DNA from: Paenibacillus algicola
GTDB taxonomy: Bacteria; Bacillota; Bacilli; Paenibacillales; Paenibacillaceae
Direction of reading: 5' to 3'
Assembly (NCBI RefSeq): GCF_005577435.1
Contig: NZ_CP040396.1
Span: 3,734,501 to 3,798,500, forward strand
Length of the DNA stretch: 64,000 bases
Shown here in pieces: positions 27,991-37,567 of this stretch. A model generated the notes under the pieces. The model saw only the letters and a list, made by a program, of their open reading frames with translations, did not search any database and was not told the origin of the DNA. Numbering within the stretch: position 1 is the stretch's first letter; the number at the start of each line of letters is the position of its first letter. Made by a program: the position numbers and the translations under genes.

Positions 27991-28656
27991 TTAATAATTG
28001 CCTTCTGACTGCTCGCCTTCCATAATCTTAACGCCGGAGCTGGCGCCGATCCGCGTTGCCCCTGCCTGAATCATGGCCTGCATATCAGCCAGGCTCCGAA
28101 CGCCGCCGGAGGCCTTCACACCGACTCGGTCCCCAACCGTTCTGCGCATCAAGGACACATCCTCTACGGTTGCGCCTCCGGTAGAGAAGCCCGTGGAGGT
28201 CTTGACGAAATCAGCGCCTCCTTGCACGGCCAGTTCACACGCCATGACCTTTTCTTCTTCACTCAGCAGGCAGGTTTCAATAATGACCTTCACCAGCGCC
28301 CGGCCTGCAGCCGCATTGACGACGGCCTGAATATCCTGAAGCACCAGCTCCTTGTGGCCCGACTTCAGAGCGCCGATATTGAGCACCATATCCACTTCGG
28401 CTGCCCCTTCCTCAATCGCTGTCGCAGTCTCAAAAGCCTTAACTGCGGAGGTCGACGACCCGAGCGGAAATCCGATGACGGTGCATACCTTGACCTCACT
28501 ACCCTTCAACTCCGCCGCTGCCACCTTGACCCAGGCCGGATTCACGCAGACAGAAGCAAAGCCGTATTGCTTCGCCTCCTCTGCCAGTTTCATAATGTCT
28601 GCTTGAACGGTATCCGCCTTCAATGCGGTATGATCAATCATGCTGGCCAAATTCAT
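27991..28656 (-). CDS. deoC: Deoxyribose-phosphate aldolase
   Basis: 221 residues, class I aldolase TIM barrel. It splits 2-deoxyribose-5-phosphate to glyceraldehyde-3-phosphate and acetaldehyde. The Schiff-base Lys is in [10 protein letters not shown]; the second active-site Lys is in [10 protein letters not shown]; the N-terminal [11 protein letters not shown] is typical. AAGGAGTGGG precedes the ATG. It is the first gene of deoC-cdd-deoD-pdp. Phosphopentomutase, needed to link the pathway, is not in the window. Confidence 0.95.
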   Translation of the reverse strand: MNLASMIDHTALKADTVQADIMKLAEEAKQYGFASVCVNPAWVKVAAAELKGSEVKVCTVIGFPLGSSTSAVKAFETATAIEEGAAEVDMVLNIGALKSGHKELVLQDIQAVVNAAAGRALVKVIIETCLLSEEEKVMACELAVQGGADFVKTSTGFSTGGATVEDVSLMRRTVGDRVGVKASGGVRSLADMQAMIQAGATRIGASSGVKIMEGEQSEGNY

Positions 28657-28713
28657 GGGGAACCCACTCCTTATCTATTTTTAAAGTTTCACTTGTCTCC
28701 AAAATTCGCGAAA

Positions 28714-28743
28714 ATCATAACATACTCCCCGGTCTATGTACAA
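28714..28743 (-). promoter_or_regulatory. Promoter of the deoC-cdd-deoD-pdp operon
   Basis: TTGTAC (28738-28743) and TATGAT (28714-28719) on the minus strand, 18-base spacer, about 55 bases upstream of deoC. Confidence 0.55.
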
Positions 28744-28767
28744 CTTGCTCCAGAGGAACGGCTGCCC

Positions 28768-29430
28768 TTACTTTCTCCCGTAGTCTGCTTTGATTTCGCC
28801 CCACTCCCGGGTCTGCCATTTCAGCACCTTATTGCTGTACGTATGCGTCCTCAGCCAGGCTTCCGCGCGGTCGATCAGCTCCCAGATTTCCGTGGTGGAG
28901 GAATCGCGCGGCAGGGTGGAGGACACCTTCTTCTGCTTGACCCACTTCAGCGCATTCGCGGAATCGCTGTAGATACTCCGGCTGTCCCCCAGCTGATGAA
29001 GATAGGCCAGCGCGTGGACGATGGCCAGGAACTCCCCCAGATTGTTCGTCCCCTTTGCAATGGGTCCCTTGGAGAAGATGATGCTGCCCGTCCGGGTGTC
29101 CACTCCTTTGTACTCCACCGGTCCCGGATTCCCACGGGTGCCCACATCCACCGAGATGCTGTCATAGTCAATCTCCTCCAGGCTGCCAGGCGGCGAGCCT
29201 TCGGTCCCCTTTTTCCCGGATTCCGCTGCTTTCTTCTTCGGAGCACTGCCGGATTGTCCCCAATAGCCCTTCCATCCGGCGGCATAAGCCTGCTCTGCTT
29301 CAGCGCGGGTGGCGAACGCCTTGTACTTCGCACCCGCCGAATGATTCACCTGCTGCTGACATTCAGCCCAGCTGGTATAAATACCGGGCCTCGCTCCCAC
29401 CCAGACAACATAAAATTTCCCCTTCGCCAC
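28768..29430 (-). CDS. rnhA: Ribonuclease HI with N-terminal hybrid-binding domain
   Basis: 220 residues. Residues 1-55 are a viroplasmin-like RNA/DNA hybrid-binding domain (KFYVVWVGARPGIYTSW, FATRAEAEQAY). A charged linker follows, then the RNase H fold from about residue 88. The catalytic acids are readable: Asp in ISVDVGTRGNPG, Glu in TNNLGEFLAIV, Asp in IYSDSANAL and Asp in WGEIKADYG. It degrades RNA in RNA-DNA hybrids. The start is GTG with GAGAGG upstream. It is a single gene beside a YebE-like gene. Confidence 0.92.
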   Translation of the reverse strand: MAKGKFYVVWVGARPGIYTSWAECQQQVNHSAGAKYKAFATRAEAEQAYAAGWKGYWGQSGSAPKKKAAESGKKGTEGSPPGSLEEIDYDSISVDVGTRGNPGPVEYKGVDTRTGSIIFSKGPIAKGTNNLGEFLAIVHALAYLHQLGDSRSIYSDSANALKWVKQKKVSSTLPRDSSTTEIWELIDRAEAWLRTHTYSNKVLKWQTREWGEIKADYGRK

Positions 29431-29469
29431 GTTACTTCATCCTCTCCACTCTTGCCGCAGCGCTCCTTC

Positions 29470-30003
29470 TTAGAAGCGCCGGCCTTCCGTTAGCTTGACC
29501 CAGAAGCCGCCTTTAAAATTCTTGGGCTCGTGGGAAATAATAAACGCATGCGGAGACAGCTTCTTGAGGGTATCCATCAGCCGCCGCTCATTGCTGCGCT
29601 TCACCAGCACCTGCAGCACCAGCCGCTTGCCCTCCTTGCCGTCCGCCGTCCAGGAGGTGACCCCATAGCCCTTGTCCCGCAGCTCAGCGGCCAGATCCAG
29701 CTCCAGCGAATCCACAATGACCTGAACGACCAGATATCCCAGCGCCAGGTACTCCTCGATCCGGCTGCCCAGATATACCCCGAGACCGAAGCCGAGACAG
29801 TACGCCGCCATATTAAACGGATTGTCCAGGTTCTGCAGCACCAGATTCAGACCCATCAGATAGACGAACACCTCCGCCATTGACAAGAAGGAGGCGAGCG
29901 CTCTGCGGTTTTTGATCATCAAAATCAGACGAAGCGTAAAAATAGACACATACACTACATTAATTCCGATGATGGAAGCGATCAGCCCAATAGATATCGT
30001 CAT
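29470..30003 (-). CDS. YebE-like membrane protein (UPF0316, DUF2179)
   Basis: 177 residues. Three membrane helices in the first 90 residues (IGLIASIIGINVVYVSIFTL; EVFVYLMGLNLVL; AAYCLGFGLGVYLG) are followed by a cytosolic DUF2179-type domain (VQVIVDSLELDLAAELRDKGYGVTSW; VLVKRSNERRLMDTLKKL). The domain order is that of B. subtilis YebE. Function is not established. AAGGAG lies 13 bases from the ATG, a long spacing. Confidence 0.85.
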   Translation of the reverse strand: MTISIGLIASIIGINVVYVSIFTLRLILMIKNRRALASFLSMAEVFVYLMGLNLVLQNLDNPFNMAAYCLGFGLGVYLGSRIEEYLALGYLVVQVIVDSLELDLAAELRDKGYGVTSWTADGKEGKRLVLQVLVKRSNERRLMDTLKKLSPHAFIISHEPKNFKGGFWVKLTEGRRF

Positions 30004-30156
30004 GTAATACCATCATCTCCTTTTTTATTTTGCTTTTTGCTATGCCGAATGGTCAGCCTTCAGCCTTTAGTGTGGACGGGAGCATACCATTTCAGTCATC
30101 CACAAGCAGACGAAGACCATGCTCTTCATTACCCCGTGCTGGAAGGTTGTTGACCC

Positions 30157-30807
30157 TCAATCCCCCGGCTTCTTCCTCTTCTCGGGGGCCTGATCCTTAT
30201 ATAAGGTAAACGGATTGCTGAAGATCAGGCGCGACAAGATCAACGACACCTGCCGTGGCGATTCCTTCATGCCTTCATGAAGCCAGTGCTGGATCACCCC
30301 GAGCTGCGCGGAGATTGCATAAGCCGACAAGTATTCCATGGGTACAATCAGCTCCTCCCGATCTTCTGCCAGCCGGGACAGAACACTCTGAGCCATGGTG
30401 CGCTGCATAATCTCCTTCAGCTTGACATGAAACGCCGGATTACCGCCGGGACCCAGCAGCAGCGCTACAAACTCTCCATTCTCCTGCAAATATTTAAACA
30501 GCTCCTCTACCAGCGGCAGCGGCTTGTTCATATAATCGAAATTCGGCAGCTCTTCCTTCGTAATCCGCTTCTTCTTCTCGCTGCGGATTTTGAGCACTCC
30601 GTTCAGAATCTCCTCCTCGCTTTGCTGAAGCAAATCATACTTGTCCCGATAATGGAGGTAAAACGTACCCCGGTTAATATCTGCCCTTGTCGTCAGATCC
30701 AGCACCGTGATTTCATCGAACGTTTTCTCTTTCATTAAAGAAGTCAGGGCGTCACGAAGCGCTTTCTTCGTCTTCACAATTCTCCGATCCAGTCCAGGCT
30801 CTTTCAT
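30157..30807 (-). CDS. TetR family transcriptional repressor
   Basis: 216 residues. N-terminal TetR helix-turn-helix: KKALRDALTSLMKEKTFDEI followed by TVLDLTTRADINRGTFYLHYRDKYDLL. The C-terminal ligand domain carries no recognised signature. It is divergent from an MFS efflux gene with a 210-base gap that holds a perfect palindrome (30950-30974), so it most likely represses the pump and is relieved by a pump substrate. GGGGGAG lies two bases before the ATG, a short spacing. Confidence 0.9.
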   Translation of the reverse strand: MKEPGLDRRIVKTKKALRDALTSLMKEKTFDEITVLDLTTRADINRGTFYLHYRDKYDLLQQSEEEILNGVLKIRSEKKKRITKEELPNFDYMNKPLPLVEELFKYLQENGEFVALLLGPGGNPAFHVKLKEIMQRTMAQSVLSRLAEDREELIVPMEYLSAYAISAQLGVIQHWLHEGMKESPRQVSLILSRLIFSNPFTLYKDQAPEKRKKPGD

Positions 30808-30908
30808 AGCTCCCCCTTATGTCAACATTTTAATATACTCTAAGGCCCCTTTATTAGACAAAAGCGGGTGTCGTGTCCATAACATGACAGATGCACTGAT
30901 ATTGTCGG

Positions 30909-30974
30909 TTGCATTGCAATATGGGTATATTATAATAGACTCCACGATCAATAATAAACAGTTTGTTTATTATT
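30909..30974 (+). promoter_or_regulatory. Efflux gene promoter with perfect TetR-type operator
   Basis: TTGCAT (30909-30914), 16-base spacer, TATAAT (30931-30936). Downstream, AATAATAAACA (30950-30960), GTT, TGTTTATTATT (30964-30974) form a perfect 25-base palindrome covering the transcription start region. Confidence 0.75.
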
Positions 30975-31017
30975 TTTTTGTCAAAGAGTACGTTATTCAA
31001 GGACTGGAGGAAGTATC

Positions 31018-32568
31018 ATGGAAGACACCCATAAACAGACACCGGCGATTCCAAGGTCTGTTTATCTGATCATTGGTATTTTGCTGGCAGGCGCCTTTGT
31101 CTCTCTGCTGAGCAATACGCTGCTAAATATCGCCCTGCCGTCGATCATGAATTATTTCGAGCTGTCCAGCCCGTCTACGGTACAGTGGCTGACGACCGGA
31201 TATATGCTGGTCAATGGCATTATGATCCCTACCACCGCTTTTCTCATCCAGCGGTTCTCGGTCCGGGGATTGTTTCTGACCGCCATGACCCTGTTCACGC
31301 TCGGGACGATGCTGGGCGGCTTTGCCCCCAGCTTTGGCATTCTGCTCACGGGACGAATGATTCAGGCCTCCGGCTCGGCCATTATGATGCCCCTGCTCAT
31401 GAACGTCATGCTCACCAGCTTCCCCGTGGAAAAACGCGGCGGTGCCATGGGCATGTTCGGGCTCGTGATGATCTTTGCCCCGGCCATCGGCCCCACGCTG
31501 TCCGGCTTTATTATCGAGCGCTATGACCGCTGGGATATGCTGTTCCACCTGATCTGGCCGATTGCACTGCTCGTGCTTCTGTTCGGCTTCATCAAGCTGC
31601 GGGACCATAAAGAGAGTGTGGCTATTCACCTGGATTCCCTCTCCATCGCTTTATCCAGCATTGGCTTTGGCGGCATTCTATACGGCTTCAGTACAGCCGG
31701 CAACACCGATCTGGGCGGCTGGGACAATATCATCGTGTACTATACGCTTGCTGCCGGCTTCATCGGCCTGCTTCTATTTATTGTCCGCCAGTTCAAGCTG
31801 GAGAAGCCAATGCTCGATTTCAGGGTCTACCGGTATCCAATGTTTGCCTTGTCGTCCGTCATTTCGATCATGATGAATATGGCCATGTTCTCAGCGATGC
31901 TGCTCATGCCGATCTACCTGCAGACCATCCGCGGTATTTCACCGCTGGACTCCGGCCTGCTGCTGCTGCCCGGCGCCATCGTCATGGGGATTATGTCTCC
32001 CATTACCGGCAAGCTGTTTGATAAATTCGGAGCGAAGCTGCTCGTTTTTACCGGCCTTGCGATCTCCGTAGTTACGAGCTACATGTTCAGCCAGCTGACG
32101 CTGTCCACGGCGTACTCTACGCTGATCGTCATTTATACACTGCGGATGTTCGGGATGTCGATGGTTATGATGCCCATTATGACAAACGGGCTGAATCAGC
32201 TGCCGATGCGCTATACGCCTCACGGCACGGCAATGAACAGCACCCTCTCCCAGGTGTCCGGAGCCATCGGCACCTCGCTGCTCGTCACGATCATGACGAC
32301 CCGCACGAAATCGTATGTAGAGAGCATGGTTTCTGAGGCGGCAGCCGGTCTTCCGGCTCAGCCTACCGGAGAACAGCTGCAGCAGCTTGCTGCCGAGGTA
32401 ACGCCTCAGGCGACGGTTCACGGCATTAACGATTCTTTTATGGTTTCCGTCGTGCTGCTTCTTGCCGCGCTGCTGCTGTCGCTCTTTATTAAGCGGACAT
32501 CCCCGTCCAAGGACAAGAATCCCGAGACCGCGCCCGCAGCCCGCACACCGCAAGTTAAACGGGCCTGA
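31018..32568 (+). CDS. MFS multidrug efflux transporter, DHA2 (EmrB/QacA) type
   Basis: 516 residues with about 14 membrane helices, the number expected for DHA2 drug:proton antiporters. It shows LNIALPSIMNYF in helix 1, WLTTGYMLVNGIMIP in helix 2 and GRMIQASGSAIMMPLLM (motif C) in helix 4. The large loop of helices 13-14 is followed by a charged tail (KRTSPSKDKNPETAPA). TGGAGGAAG lies six bases before the ATG. Divergent TetR gene and operator indicate substrate-induced expression. Terminator at 32596-32642. Confidence 0.92.
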   Translation: MEDTHKQTPAIPRSVYLIIGILLAGAFVSLLSNTLLNIALPSIMNYFELSSPSTVQWLTTGYMLVNGIMIPTTAFLIQRFSVRGLFLTAMTLFTLGTMLGGFAPSFGILLTGRMIQASGSAIMMPLLMNVMLTSFPVEKRGGAMGMFGLVMIFAPAIGPTLSGFIIERYDRWDMLFHLIWPIALLVLLFGFIKLRDHKESVAIHLDSLSIALSSIGFGGILYGFSTAGNTDLGGWDNIIVYYTLAAGFIGLLLFIVRQFKLEKPMLDFRVYRYPMFALSSVISIMMNMAMFSAMLLMPIYLQTIRGISPLDSGLLLLPGAIVMGIMSPITGKLFDKFGAKLLVFTGLAISVVTSYMFSQLTLSTAYSTLIVIYTLRMFGMSMVMMPIMTNGLNQLPMRYTPHGTAMNSTLSQVSGAIGTSLLVTIMTTRTKSYVESMVSEAAAGLPAQPTGEQLQQLAAEVTPQATVHGINDSFMVSVVLLLAALLLSLFIKRTSPSKDKNPETAPAARTPQVKRA

Positions 32569-32595
32569 CCTGTGCTTACCCCGCATTCATAAATA

Positions 32596-32642
32596 GAAGC
32601 TGCTCCTTGAAGATCTTCATCTTCAGGGGCAGCTTCTTTATT
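32596..32642 (+). terminator. Rho-independent terminator of the efflux gene
   Basis: GAAGCTGCTCCTTGAAGAT, CTTC loop, ATCTTCAGGGGCAGCTTC, then TTTATT. Confidence 0.88.
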
Positions 32643-32709
32643 AGATTTATCTTAGAAAAAGCAAGGAGCGCAACAGCTCACAAGCAGCACCAGGCTACGT
32701 CTTGCAGGG

Positions 32710-34404
32710 TTACAATGCCTGGTCGTCCACGCTGTTCAGCCAAGCCTCAATCTGATCCACTACCGATGCCACACAGCCATCCTCAAATGGCGATCTCAGG
32801 CCCGCGTACTTGACCAGCTCCACGAAGGAGCGGCTTCCGCCCACTTGACACAGCTTCAAATAATCAGCCCAAGCGGCTTCATAGTTCTCATGCAGGCGCA
32901 CCCAGAACTGGAATGCACAGATTTGTGCCAGCGTGTAGTCGATATAGTAAAACGGCGTTCTGAAAATATGGCTCTGCTTATGCCAGAAGCCGCCCTGCTC
33001 CAGATAAGCATTTCCGGCATAGTTCCGGTGCGGCATATATTTACGCTCGATCTCGCGCCAAGCCGACTTGCGCTCTGCCGGGCTAGCCTCCGGGTTAAGA
33101 TATACATAGTGCTGGAATTCATCCACAGCCACGCCATAAGGAAGGAACAGCAGCCCGTCCGCCAGATGGTTGAATTTATATTTGTCACTGTCTTCCTGAA
33201 AGAACAGTTCCATCCATGGCCAGGTGAAGAACTCCATGCTCATGGAATGAATCTCACAGGCTTCATAGGTCGGGAAATTATATTCCGGCACCTGGAAGCT
33301 GCGGCTTTCGTACACCTGGAAGGCGTGCCCGGCTTCGTGGGTCAGCACGTCAATGTCACCGGAGGTGCCATTGAAATTGGAGAAAATAAACGGGGCACGG
33401 TGCTCCGGAATGTACGTACAGTAGCCTCCGCCCTGCTTTCCTTTTTTGCTGACGAGATCCATCAGGTTGTTATCAATCATAAAATTAAAAAATTCATTCA
33501 TTTCCGGCGACAGCTCGCTGTACATCTTCTTTCCGTTCTCGACAATCCATTCCGCATCACCCTTCGGCGCTGCATTACCGGATTTAAAGCTGAAGCCCTC
33601 ATCGTAGAAGAGCAGCTCCTCCACACCAATCCGGCGTGACTGCCGCTCTCTTAGCCGGGTAGCGATCGGTACAATATATTCCTGCACCTGCTTGCGGAAG
33701 TTATCCACCATCTCGGCATTATAATCCGTCCGTGCCATACGGGCATAGCCCATCTCCACAAAATTTTGAAAGCCAAGCTTCTTGGCCATCTTGTCCCGTA
33801 CCTTCACCAGCTCGTCATAAATGCGGTCAAATTCCGCTTCATGCTCCGCCATAAATTGGTAACGAGCCTCAAACGCGGATTGGCGCATCTCGCGGTCTGT
33901 AGACAGCTCATAAGGTGTCAGCTGAGACAGCGTCAGCTCCTCGCCGTTAAACGGAATTTTGGCCGAAGCGATCAGCTGGGCATATTCGGTGGACAGCTTG
34001 TTCTCCAGCTGCAAATCCTGAATGATGTCGGGACTGAAGGTTTGCAGCGACAGCTCAGCCAAGGCGAACAGCTGCCGGCCCCACTTCTGCTCCAGCTGCT
34101 CCCGGAACCGGGATTTCGTCAGCGAACGATAGTAATCGGTTATGTACTCCTGATAAACCGGCTCTGTTTCATCCATGTAATCCTGCTCTTGCTTGTAAAA
34201 TTCATCATTGGTATCTACAGAATGGCGAATGCTGACCAGGGTGCTCTGGGTTTCCACATGCTGGCGAAGCTTGTTGATCTCAGCCATCGCTTGATCCTGC
34301 TCTTCAAACGTTGCAGCCCCGTCAAACTGCTGCAGCAGTTCTTTAAACCGCTGTTCAATTACCTTGATGTCCGGGCGTTCATACGGATACTCCGTAAATT
34401 TCAT
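32710..34404 (-). CDS. M3 family oligoendopeptidase
   Basis: 564 residues from ATG 34404. Zinc metallopeptidase that trims short cytosolic peptides. The active site VLTHEAGHAFQ (HExxH form HEAGH) is near residue 355, and the third ligand Glu follows in YEACEIHSMSMEFF. The N-terminal helical half (residues 1-200) is PepF-like. A longer frame starts at a TTG (34416) that touches the AGAAAGG binding site, so the ATG is preferred. It is a single gene, convergent with the MFS gene. No peptide transporter genes are adjacent. Confidence 0.92.
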   Translation of the reverse strand: MKFTEYPYERPDIKVIEQRFKELLQQFDGAATFEEQDQAMAEINKLRQHVETQSTLVSIRHSVDTNDEFYKQEQDYMDETEPVYQEYITDYYRSLTKSRFREQLEQKWGRQLFALAELSLQTFSPDIIQDLQLENKLSTEYAQLIASAKIPFNGEELTLSQLTPYELSTDREMRQSAFEARYQFMAEHEAEFDRIYDELVKVRDKMAKKLGFQNFVEMGYARMARTDYNAEMVDNFRKQVQEYIVPIATRLRERQSRRIGVEELLFYDEGFSFKSGNAAPKGDAEWIVENGKKMYSELSPEMNEFFNFMIDNNLMDLVSKKGKQGGGYCTYIPEHRAPFIFSNFNGTSGDIDVLTHEAGHAFQVYESRSFQVPEYNFPTYEACEIHSMSMEFFTWPWMELFFQEDSDKYKFNHLADGLLFLPYGVAVDEFQHYVYLNPEASPAERKSAWREIERKYMPHRNYAGNAYLEQGGFWHKQSHIFRTPFYYIDYTLAQICAFQFWVRLHENYEAAWADYLKLCQVGGSRSFVELVKYAGLRSPFEDGCVASVVDQIEAWLNSVDDQAL

Positions 34405-34532
34405 GAAATAACACAACCTTTCTGCTCTTAAAGTAGCTTTATTATACTAAATTTACAGGGAGTTAAATACCATAAATTTTCAGGTATATTCATAAAGGAC
34501 GGTCAAGGCCGCTGAAAAATAAAACACAGACC

Positions 34533-34594
34533 AAAAAACCGCCCCTCGTCAGAGTCCAGGCGGCAGCGCCCTTCTCTTGTCCGAGAAACGGTTT
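34533..34594 (-). terminator. Terminator of the oxidoreductase-sulfatase operon
   Basis: On the minus strand AAACCG-TTT-CTCG...CGAG-GGG-CGGTTT followed by TTT, 55 bases after the sulfatase stop. Confidence 0.65.
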
Positions 34595-34648
34595 ATGGTG
34601 TTAAATATTTATGCAGCTATGGCTGAGTAGCCGAATTCTACAATGATC

Positions 34649-36088
34649 TTACCAGTGGCCGCCGTAGCGAATCGGTCCCCGCCAAGCGAAAGGATTCTTC
34701 TGGCGGTGCTTCCGCTCGTCATCCTCGGATGACTGACCTTTGCGGCCTTCAGCCGCAGCGGTGTCCGGAAAGCGCTCGGAAAGCAGGCTGCGGTAATGCG
34801 CAAGCCGCTCAGCATGCTCCGGCTCCGGCGCAAGATCCTGCATCTCGTACGGATCACTCTCCAGATGAAACAGCTGCTCTCTGGCATCCTGGGCGTAGTA
34901 TACATACTTCCATTTCCCATCCGTACTCATATACAATCCGCCTTCATCCTGGATGTAACCAAGCAGGACTCTTTCCCCGTTCGGGTCCTCCATCGCTTCG
35001 ATCAGAGAGCGTCCAGCCCGTTGATCCCGATCCGTCTCCACACTGCAGCCTGCCAGCTGGGTCAGAGTCGGATACAGATCGGCCAGCATGACCGGACGGT
35101 CGCAGACACTGCCCGGTCCAAGCGGAAGCTTGACGTCGCCGCCTGGCTTGATGATCAGCGGAACCCGCGCGGAAGGGTCGTAGAAGCAGGACTTGTGGAA
35201 CAAGCCATGGTCTCCCAGCATTTCGCCGTGGTCGGAGGCAAAGACGATGATCGTATTATCCCACAGTCCTTGCTGCTTCAGCTCTCCGAACAAACGTCCC
35301 AGCTCGTAGTCAATATGCGTAATCATCGCATAATAATGCTTGCGTGCAGCCAGAATGACCTCATCATTCAGCCGGTCCAGCTTGCGGGACAAGCGGCGGT
35401 GGTGCACCCATTCCGGCTCACCTTCTCCGGTCCATGCTCCCGCCAGCGGCTTCGATATCGGCAGATCCCGGTACAGTGACACAAACTGCTCCGGCGGATC
35501 GAACGGCGGATGCGGCGCTTCAAAGCTGGTCCACATGAAGAAGGGCGATTCTCCGTCCCGCTGTCTCAGAAAATCAATGGATTCCGAAACCGTCCAGTGC
35601 GTGGACGTATGCTGAATCGGAACAGCGCTGAATACAGGATAGACCTCATTGCCTCCGAGTCCATGTCCCCGGTACATGCCTTTATATTCCGTGCGCTCCA
35701 GATCATTGACATAATCCTCCGGAAGGAGGCGCATGCGTTCAAATCCGTTGCGGTTGCGCGGAGGATAGAAATGCATTTTGCCGGCCGCATGGGTCTGGTA
35801 TCCTATCGAGGTCAGACGCCCCGGCAGCGTATGCTCCCGCTCCTCAGGAATACGGAATTCTCCGTTCGTATCCACCCCGTGCTCGTAGGCTGCTTTCCCT
35901 GTCATGATCGTCGTGCGGGAAGGAATACACAGCGGACAGTCACTGTAAGCCCGGGAGAAGCGCACACCTTCGTCAGCAAGCTGATCCAGATGCGGCGTCA
36001 TGACCGGATGTGCAGACTTCTCAATACCGAGGCAGTCCGCCCGCTGCTGATCCGTCGTAATCAGTAAAATATTCGGCTTCCTGCTCAT
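34649..36088 (-). CDS. Sulfatase (formylglycine-dependent)
   Basis: 479 residues, alkaline phosphatase superfamily. The N-terminal metal site NILLITTDQQRAD, the modification motif CPLCIPSRTTIMTG (Cys54 to formylglycine, Arg58) and the second metal site IIVFASDHGEMLGDHG are intact. There is no signal peptide, so it acts in the cytosol on imported saccharides, unless secreted by another path. It starts six bases after the FAD oxidoreductase gene (GGAAGGAG inside that gene) and is the second gene of that operon. The sulfate ester it removes cannot be read; the neighbourhood suggests glycan sulfates. The maturation enzyme is not in the window. Confidence 0.92.
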   Translation of the reverse strand: MSRKPNILLITTDQQRADCLGIEKSAHPVMTPHLDQLADEGVRFSRAYSDCPLCIPSRTTIMTGKAAYEHGVDTNGEFRIPEEREHTLPGRLTSIGYQTHAAGKMHFYPPRNRNGFERMRLLPEDYVNDLERTEYKGMYRGHGLGGNEVYPVFSAVPIQHTSTHWTVSESIDFLRQRDGESPFFMWTSFEAPHPPFDPPEQFVSLYRDLPISKPLAGAWTGEGEPEWVHHRRLSRKLDRLNDEVILAARKHYYAMITHIDYELGRLFGELKQQGLWDNTIIVFASDHGEMLGDHGLFHKSCFYDPSARVPLIIKPGGDVKLPLGPGSVCDRPVMLADLYPTLTQLAGCSVETDRDQRAGRSLIEAMEDPNGERVLLGYIQDEGGLYMSTDGKWKYVYYAQDAREQLFHLESDPYEMQDLAPEPEHAERLAHYRSLLSERFPDTAAAEGRKGQSSEDDERKHRQKNPFAWRGPIRYGGHW

Positions 36089-36094
36089 CTTGGC

Positions 36095-37477
36095 TCAGAC
36101 TCCTTCCTCCAGGCTGTCATCGCGGTCCAGCATTGCACCCTGACTGCGCAGTACGGCTTGAAGCTCCTCAATATTAACCTCGCTCGGAGCAATGCTGTGC
36201 TTGACCGACAGTCCTGCCGCAGCGCCCGCAGCTTGTCCTGTTGCCATACAGCTTGGCGTCAGGCGGGTCGTGGCCAGAGTTTCATGCGTTGTCGAGATAC
36301 AGCGTCCGGCGACGAGCAGGTTGTTGATCTTTTGAGGCAGCAGACAGCGGTAAGGAATGTCATACGCTCCGTCTCCCTCGACCCAGGCTGCTTCCACACC
36401 TTTGCCTGTCGGGTCATGAATGTCAATCGGGTACCCGCTGCGCGCGATGCAGTCCGGGAATGGCTTACCCTGCAGCACATCCTGCACCTGCAGCGCGTAC
36501 TGACCGTCAATACGGCGCGTTTCCCGAATCCCGATCTGGGTGCCTACAGAGGACAGGGAAGCGTTCTGGAAGCCCGGCAGACAATCTCTCATGAAATCGG
36601 ATACCATTTTGACCTGCTTGCGGCCCAGCACCTCGGCTTCTGTCAGATCCTGAACATTGGTTCCGTCCAGACCTTGTACGCGGGTCGTATTTACCAGTAC
36701 CTCGTCGGGTCCCGGACCGGTAAAGAAGAGCACCTGATCCCGGTTGATCGGCAGGTCAGCTTCCTTCCAGTGCTTGTAGTAGCCCAGCACTCCCGATAAT
36801 GGCAGCTCCTCTAACTCGTCAAACGGAGTCTTTTTGTAGAATTCGTCCGGATGGTCGATCATGTACTGCTTGACCTCATCCAGATCGACGCCGCGCATCC
36901 GGAATTTCATCGTCATCGGCTGGGTCTGCTTATCGCCTTCCCGGCCCTGCAGGCACGGTGCCCCGGACAGGAACGCCAGATCCGCATCTCCCGTCGTATC
37001 TACAAACTGCTTGGCATAGATGTTGAAGCGCCCGGACTTGGTCGTCACCTCAATGGACTCGATCACGTCATCCACGGTATGAACCTCATCCATAAAGCTG
37101 TGCAGCAGGACGGTAACGCCTGCTTCACGGAGCATATCAAACATAAGAATCTTATAATATTCCGGATCATATGGAGTAATCGTATTGACAAAGCCAACGG
37201 TGTCCCGAACATGGCCCGGGGAAGCGCCCGCTGCCTGCAGCCGGTCTACAATTTCCTGAGCGATGCCGCCGATGACCTGCTTGCCCTCTGTCGTGTGGAA
37301 CGTCATCCACGGATAGACCAGTGCAATCGTGGACATGCCGCCGAGAAAGCCGTACCTTTCAATCAGAATCGTCTTGGCTCCGCTGCGGCCGGCAGCCAGC
37401 GCTGCGTTAATGCCTGCGGGACCTCCGCCGCAGACGACAATATCTGCATCCATTCTTTGAAGCTTACTATGTTTCAT
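36095..37477 (-). CDS. FAD-dependent oxidoreductase of glycan loci
   Basis: 460 residues from ATG 37477, chosen because AAGGAG lies ten bases upstream (longer frames have none). An N-terminal dinucleotide-binding motif VVCGGGPAGINAALAAGRSG with ERYGFLGGMS, then DTTGDADLAFLSGAPCLQG, and a C-terminal RCISTTHETLATTRLTPSCM with GQAAGAAAGL are typical of the large FAD_oxidored family found in sulfatase and polysaccharide loci. The reaction is unknown. It is the first gene of a two-gene operon with the sulfatase, divergent from a LacI regulator. Confidence 0.85.
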   Translation of the reverse strand: MKHSKLQRMDADIVVCGGGPAGINAALAAGRSGAKTILIERYGFLGGMSTIALVYPWMTFHTTEGKQVIGGIAQEIVDRLQAAGASPGHVRDTVGFVNTITPYDPEYYKILMFDMLREAGVTVLLHSFMDEVHTVDDVIESIEVTTKSGRFNIYAKQFVDTTGDADLAFLSGAPCLQGREGDKQTQPMTMKFRMRGVDLDEVKQYMIDHPDEFYKKTPFDELEELPLSGVLGYYKHWKEADLPINRDQVLFFTGPGPDEVLVNTTRVQGLDGTNVQDLTEAEVLGRKQVKMVSDFMRDCLPGFQNASLSSVGTQIGIRETRRIDGQYALQVQDVLQGKPFPDCIARSGYPIDIHDPTGKGVEAAWVEGDGAYDIPYRCLLPQKINNLLVAGRCISTTHETLATTRLTPSCMATGQAAGAAAGLSVKHSIAPSEVNIEELQAVLRSQGAMLDRDDSLEEGV

Positions 37478-37567
37478 GGTGTTGTCGCTCCTTCCGATTG
37501 ATCTGAGTCTCATTATAGGCAGGGAACGTACTTTAATATAGTTTCATTTTTGTTTAAGATAAGAAGA

